Source: an uncultured Veillonellaceae bacterium (GTDB lineage Bacteria; Bacillota; Negativicutes; Veillonellales; Negativicoccaceae). From it: 17,098 nucleotides of DNA. The stretch covers positions 1 to 17,098 of the forward strand of contig CABTYA010000016.1 of the NCBI GenBank assembly GCA_902488965.1. The letters run 5' to 3'. Of the stretch, positions 13,984 to 17,098 are shown piece by piece. The notes under the pieces were generated by a model, which did no database searches, was not told the origin of the DNA, and was given only the letters and a program-made list of their open reading frames with translations. How positions within the stretch are numbered: position 1 is the first letter of the stretch; the number at the start of each line of letters is the position of its first letter. The position numbers were made by a program, and so were the translations under genes.

Positions 13984-15327
13984 GTGGACAAGTATCATAT
14001 TATTACATACGGATGCCAGATGAACGAGAGCGATTCGGAGCGACTGGCGGGGCAGTTGGAACATTTGCATTATCGGCGGACGGAAGCGCTTGACGAGGCG
14101 GATGTCATTATTATTAATACTTGCTGTATCCGCGAAAGTGCGGAAAATAAAGTATACGGAAAAATCGGCGAGCTCAAGCATCTCAAACAGAAAAATCCGA
14201 ATCTCTTAATCGGTATTACCGGCTGTATGGCGCAAAAAAATAAAAAAGCACTGTTTGCACGGGCACCTCATATCGATTTCGTATTGGGACCGTATAATCT
14301 GCAGCATTTGGAAGAACTCGTGTCCAACCGTCGGGAAACGCTCGCTTCGCATACGCTGATGACCGGGATGCGGGCGGGAGCGATTGAAGATTTTACGGAT
14401 ATTACCGCCAAGCGCGAGAGCAACGTTTTTGCGTGGGTGCCGATCATGCAAGGATGCAATAAGTTTTGTACCTACTGTATTGTGCCATACGTACGCGGCC
14501 GGGAGTGGAGCCGGCCGTTGGCGTCCATTCGCGCGGAGGTTGAGCAGTTGGCACAGGAGGGCTATAAAGAAATTACCCTGCTCGGTCAAAATGTCAATGC
14601 CTACGGTTTGGATTTCAAAGACGGTACGGATTTCTCCGATTTATTGTATGCCGTCAATGAAGTGGACGGAATCGAGCGGATCCGGTATATGACGTCGCAC
14701 CCGCGTGATATGAGCCGCGGAATGATTGACGCGATTGCGGCCTGTCCGAAGGTTTGCACGCAGATGCATCTGCCCATTCAATCCGGTTCGGATGAAGTGC
14801 TGCGAATGATGAATCGCGGCTATACACTGGCGGAGTATATGGAGCTGTTGGCGTATATTCGTCGGCAATTGCCGGAGACGGTATTGACAACGGATTTGAT
14901 CGTCGGCTTTCCTGGCGAGACGGAGGCGATGCATCGGGAGACGCTTCGTTTGCTCGAAGAGGTCGAATATGACATGGCGTATACCTTTATTTTCTCCAAG
15001 CGTTCGGGAACGCCTGCGGCCGCCATGCAGACACAGGTCGACGACGAGATAAAAAAGCGGCGTCTGCAAGAGTTGATGGATGTCCAAAACGAAATCAGTT
15101 TGCGTAAAAATCGGGAAATGGTCGGAAAGACATTTACGGTCATTGCGGAAGGATCTACCAAGAAAAACAAAGATAATTGGTTCGGGCGGACGTCGGGAAA
15201 TAAGATGATTCTGTTTCCGTATCAGGACGGTATGCGCATCGGCGATACCATGCAAGTGCAGGTTGATCGGGCACAGACATGGATTTTGACGGGCACGCCG
15301 ACAGAGAGGAGATCGACGACAGTATGA
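13984..15327 (+). CDS. miaB: tRNA-2-methylthio-N6-dimethylallyladenosine synthase MiaB
   Basis: Radical SAM methylthiotransferase that adds the methylthio group to i6A37 in tRNAs reading UNN codons, including tRNA-Phe. The 447-aa length is typical. The N-terminal UPF0004 domain has the three cluster cysteines Cys11 (YGCQMNESDSE), Cys47 (INTCCIRES) and Cys81 (ITGCMAQ). The radical SAM motif is CNKFCTYC with Cys158, Cys162 and Cys165, followed by IVPYVRGRE. The C-terminus (about 375-440) fits a TRAM domain. QMNESDSE and the IVPYVRGRE string favour MiaB over MtaB or RimO. The start is GTG at 13984, with AGGAG (13973-13977) overlapping the preceding stop codon and 6-nt spacing. It overlaps mutS by ATGA. 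Confidence 0.96.
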   Translation: MDKYHIITYGCQMNESDSERLAGQLEHLHYRRTEALDEADVIIINTCCIRESAENKVYGKIGELKHLKQKNPNLLIGITGCMAQKNKKALFARAPHIDFVLGPYNLQHLEELVSNRRETLASHTLMTGMRAGAIEDFTDITAKRESNVFAWVPIMQGCNKFCTYCIVPYVRGREWSRPLASIRAEVEQLAQEGYKEITLLGQNVNAYGLDFKDGTDFSDLLYAVNEVDGIERIRYMTSHPRDMSRGMIDAIAACPKVCTQMHLPIQSGSDEVLRMMNRGYTLAEYMELLAYIRRQLPETVLTTDLIVGFPGETEAMHRETLRLLEEVEYDMAYTFIFSKRSGTPAAAMQTQVDDEIKKRRLQELMDVQNEISLRKNREMVGKTFTVIAEGSTKKNKDNWFGRTSGNKMILFPYQDGMRIGDTMQVQVDRAQTWILTGTPTERRSTTV

Positions 15328-17098
15328 GCAAGCAGCCGACTCCGATGATGCAACAATATCACGAGTTGAAAGCGGAGCACCCGGACGATATTTTGTTTTT
15401 CCGCCTGGGCGATTTTTACGAAATGTTTTTCGATGATGCGATATTGGTATCCAAGGAATTGGAGCTGACGCTGACGGGACGTGCGGCGGGCAACAATGAA
15501 CGGGCACCGATGTGCGGCGTACCCTATCACTCGGCAGACACGTACATCGCCCGATTGATCCGCAAGGGATATCGGGTGGCGATTTGCGAGCAGTTGGAAG
15601 ACCCGCGGGAGGTCAAAGGGCTGGTCAAGCGCGGTGTTATTCGCGTGATTACCCCGGGAACGATTTTGTTGCAGGAAGGAATACAGGAAGAGGCACGCAA
15701 TTATTTGGCGTATATTTGTACGGATGAGACACATGCCGTACTGTTGCTGGCCGATGTATCGGTCGGCGAATGTCGATGGGAACGGTTTGCCGAATCGGAC
15801 GTACGGAGCTTACTCGACCGGCTCAGCGTATATACGCCGAGCGAAATTATTTTGCGGGCGTCGGATGAGTTGACGGATCGGATTGAAGAATATGTCCGTA
15901 CCCGCATGGGGCAGACACTGGTCAGCAAGGATACCGCGGAGAATATTCCGGACGATATCGGTTACGGCGGTATTGCCACGGAGGATATTCCGGACGATGC
16001 CTTGCTGCGTCGAGGATTGCGCCGCTTGTTTGCGTATCTGGGCGATACGTTGCGCCGTGATGCGGGGCAGTTTACCCGACTGGTGGCGTTGCGGTCGGCC
16101 GATCACATGGTGCTGGACAGTGACTGCTTGCGGCATTTGGAAATTGTCAAAAATTTGCGCGACGGCACACGGCAAGGCACACTGTATGCGTTGCTCGATC
16201 AGACGCAGACGGCGATGGGCAGCCGTTTGTTGCAGGCGTGGCTGGAGTCGCCGCTGACCGATATTGGGGCCATCGAGCGGCGACAGGAGGCGATTGCCTC
16301 ACTTTTGGCCAATGCGCGTCGCAAGGATGAACTGCGGGAAAAATTGTCACAGGTATTTGATTTTGCGCGGATTGTAACGCGCGTAGAGATGGAAACGGCC
16401 AGTCCGAAAGATTTGGTCGCGTTGAGAACATCGCTGTGTCAATTACCGGCTATTCGTGAGGAGATGCGGGCCAATGAGGACGTATTGTGGCAAGATTTGG
16501 TCGGACGACTGCACGTACATGCGGAAATGGCCGAATGGCTGGGACGTGCCTTGACCGATGACGCCGGTCTTTTGCGTGACGGCGGATATATTCGCGAGGG
16601 CTACTCCGAGGAACTTGATGAATTATGCTTGTTGGTGCATGATAATCGGCGGTGGATTCGGGAACTGGAAGAGACGGAAAAGTCGAAGACGGGACTCAAG
16701 CTGAAAATCGGATTCAACAATGTATTCGGGTATTACTTTGAAATGCCTCGCTCCCAGTCGGATCAAGCACCGGCGTATTTTGTGCGGAAGCAGACGCTGG
16801 CCAACGCCGAACGATACATCACGCCCGAACTCAAAGAGTTTGAGGTCAAAGTACTGCATGCGCAAGAACGAATCGGGATTTTGGAGCAACGGCTCTTTAA
16901 GGAGATATTGGCGACGATTCGTCCGCATATTGCCGCGTTGCAACAGACCGCGGACGCGGTAGCCGAGGCCGACGTACTGGCGGCGTTGGCACAGGTGGCG
17001 CAGGAACGCCGATATATTCGTCCTGCCTTTGCCGAAACCGAGCAGATTGTGATTCGCGAGGGGCGGCATCCGATGTTGGACGCAGCGATGAAACGGGA
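15324..17098 (+). CDS. mutS: DNA mismatch repair protein MutS (3' end outside window)
   Basis: MutS recognises mismatches and small loops and starts mismatch repair with MutL. The frame is open from ATG 15324 to the window edge, 591 codons of an expected roughly 850-870. Seen: the mismatch-binding domain I with GDFYEMF, where Phe31-x-Glu33 is the base-stacking/contact pair; GVPYHSADTYIARLI and VAICEQLEDP; the connector domain (about 125-250); and the core/lever and clamp domains, with FNNVFGYYFE, TLANAERYITPELKEFE and IREGRHPML near the end. The Walker A and ATPase domain would lie beyond the window. The start codon overlaps the miaB stop (ATGA); AGAGGAG at 15305-15311 gives a longish 12-nt spacing, so coupling to miaB translation is likely. 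The domain I phenylalanine marks it as repair-type MutS, not MutS2. Confidence 0.97.
   Translation, partial: MSKQPTPMMQQYHELKAEHPDDILFFRLGDFYEMFFDDAILVSKELELTLTGRAAGNNERAPMCGVPYHSADTYIARLIRKGYRVAICEQLEDPREVKGLVKRGVIRVITPGTILLQEGIQEEARNYLAYICTDETHAVLLLADVSVGECRWERFAESDVRSLLDRLSVYTPSEIILRASDELTDRIEEYVRTRMGQTLVSKDTAENIPDDIGYGGIATEDIPDDALLRRGLRRLFAYLGDTLRRDAGQFTRLVALRSADHMVLDSDCLRHLEIVKNLRDGTRQGTLYALLDQTQTAMGSRLLQAWLESPLTDIGAIERRQEAIASLLANARRKDELREKLSQVFDFARIVTRVEMETASPKDLVALRTSLCQLPAIREEMRANEDVLWQDLVGRLHVHAEMAEWLGRALTDDAGLLRDGGYIREGYSEELDELCLLVHDNRRWIRELEETEKSKTGLKLKIGFNNVFGYYFEMPRSQSDQAPAYFVRKQTLANAERYITPELKEFEVKVLHAQERIGILEQRLFKEILATIRPHIAALQQTADAVAEADVLAALAQVAQERRYIRPAFAETEQIVIREGRHPMLDAAMKR

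Noticed and set aside
15944..15998. Short direct repeat (ATATTCCGGACGAT twice) inside mutS, encoding two IPDD segments
   Set aside because: Only 14 identical bases in a variable part of the connector domain; the frame is intact, and no mobile or regulatory role is suggested.
1..17098. Search for CRISPR arrays, insertion sequences, tRNA or rRNA genes, toxin-antitoxin or phage genes
   Set aside because: No regularly spaced repeats, transposase motifs, tRNA cloverleaf sequences or phage-type proteins were seen; gaps between genes are short and accounted for.

Overview
The window looks like a chromosomal core segment from a diderm (outer-membrane-bearing) Firmicute, most likely a member of the Negativicutes. 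Three observations point that way. It carries lipopolysaccharide inner-core heptose genes (hldE, gmhB, a GT9 glycosyltransferase). It has a Firmicute-style tRNA-Phe T-box in front of pheST. It has the miaB-mutS order common in Firmicutes. Base composition is moderately GC-rich, with many G-ending codons. The genus cannot be named from this sequence alone.

Layout, left to right. (1) 1-2778, plus strand: an overlapping heptose/LPS-core operon made of the 3' part of hldE, then gmhB, then a GT9 heptosyltransferase-like gene. It ends at a strong hairpin shared with the convergent gene. (2) 2826-4160, minus strand: a single MATE-family multidrug exporter. (3) 4161-4308: a divergent promoter region with two extended -10 promoters and an imperfect 20-bp palindrome. 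(4) 4309-9299, plus strand: six tightly packed genes, namely a MacAB/YknXYZ-type tripartite ABC exporter (adaptor, ATPase, permease), two tandem hotdog-fold thioesterases and an acyl-CoA dehydrogenase. (5) 9300-13076: a promoter, a Phe-specific T-box leader (specifier UUC, UGGU acceptor-binding bulge, terminator), pheS, pheT and a terminator. (6) 13112-17098: a new promoter, an unusual protein joining an N-terminal P-loop to a C-terminal Asp23/Gls24-like domain, then miaB and the first 591 codons of mutS, which runs off the window.

How the genes work together: the first block makes ADP-heptose and probably transfers heptose to lipid A-Kdo. The third block couples an envelope exporter to acyl-CoA/thioester metabolism by gene order only; no functional link is shown. 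pheST is controlled by uncharged tRNA-Phe. The last operon pairs an uncharacterised nucleotide-binding/envelope-stress-type protein with tRNA modification and mismatch repair. Most of the window is ordinary housekeeping DNA. The items most worth a second look are the P-loop/Asp23 fusion (13147-13974), the exporter-thioesterase-dehydrogenase gene string (4309-9299), and the lack of any terminator between that string and the T-box.
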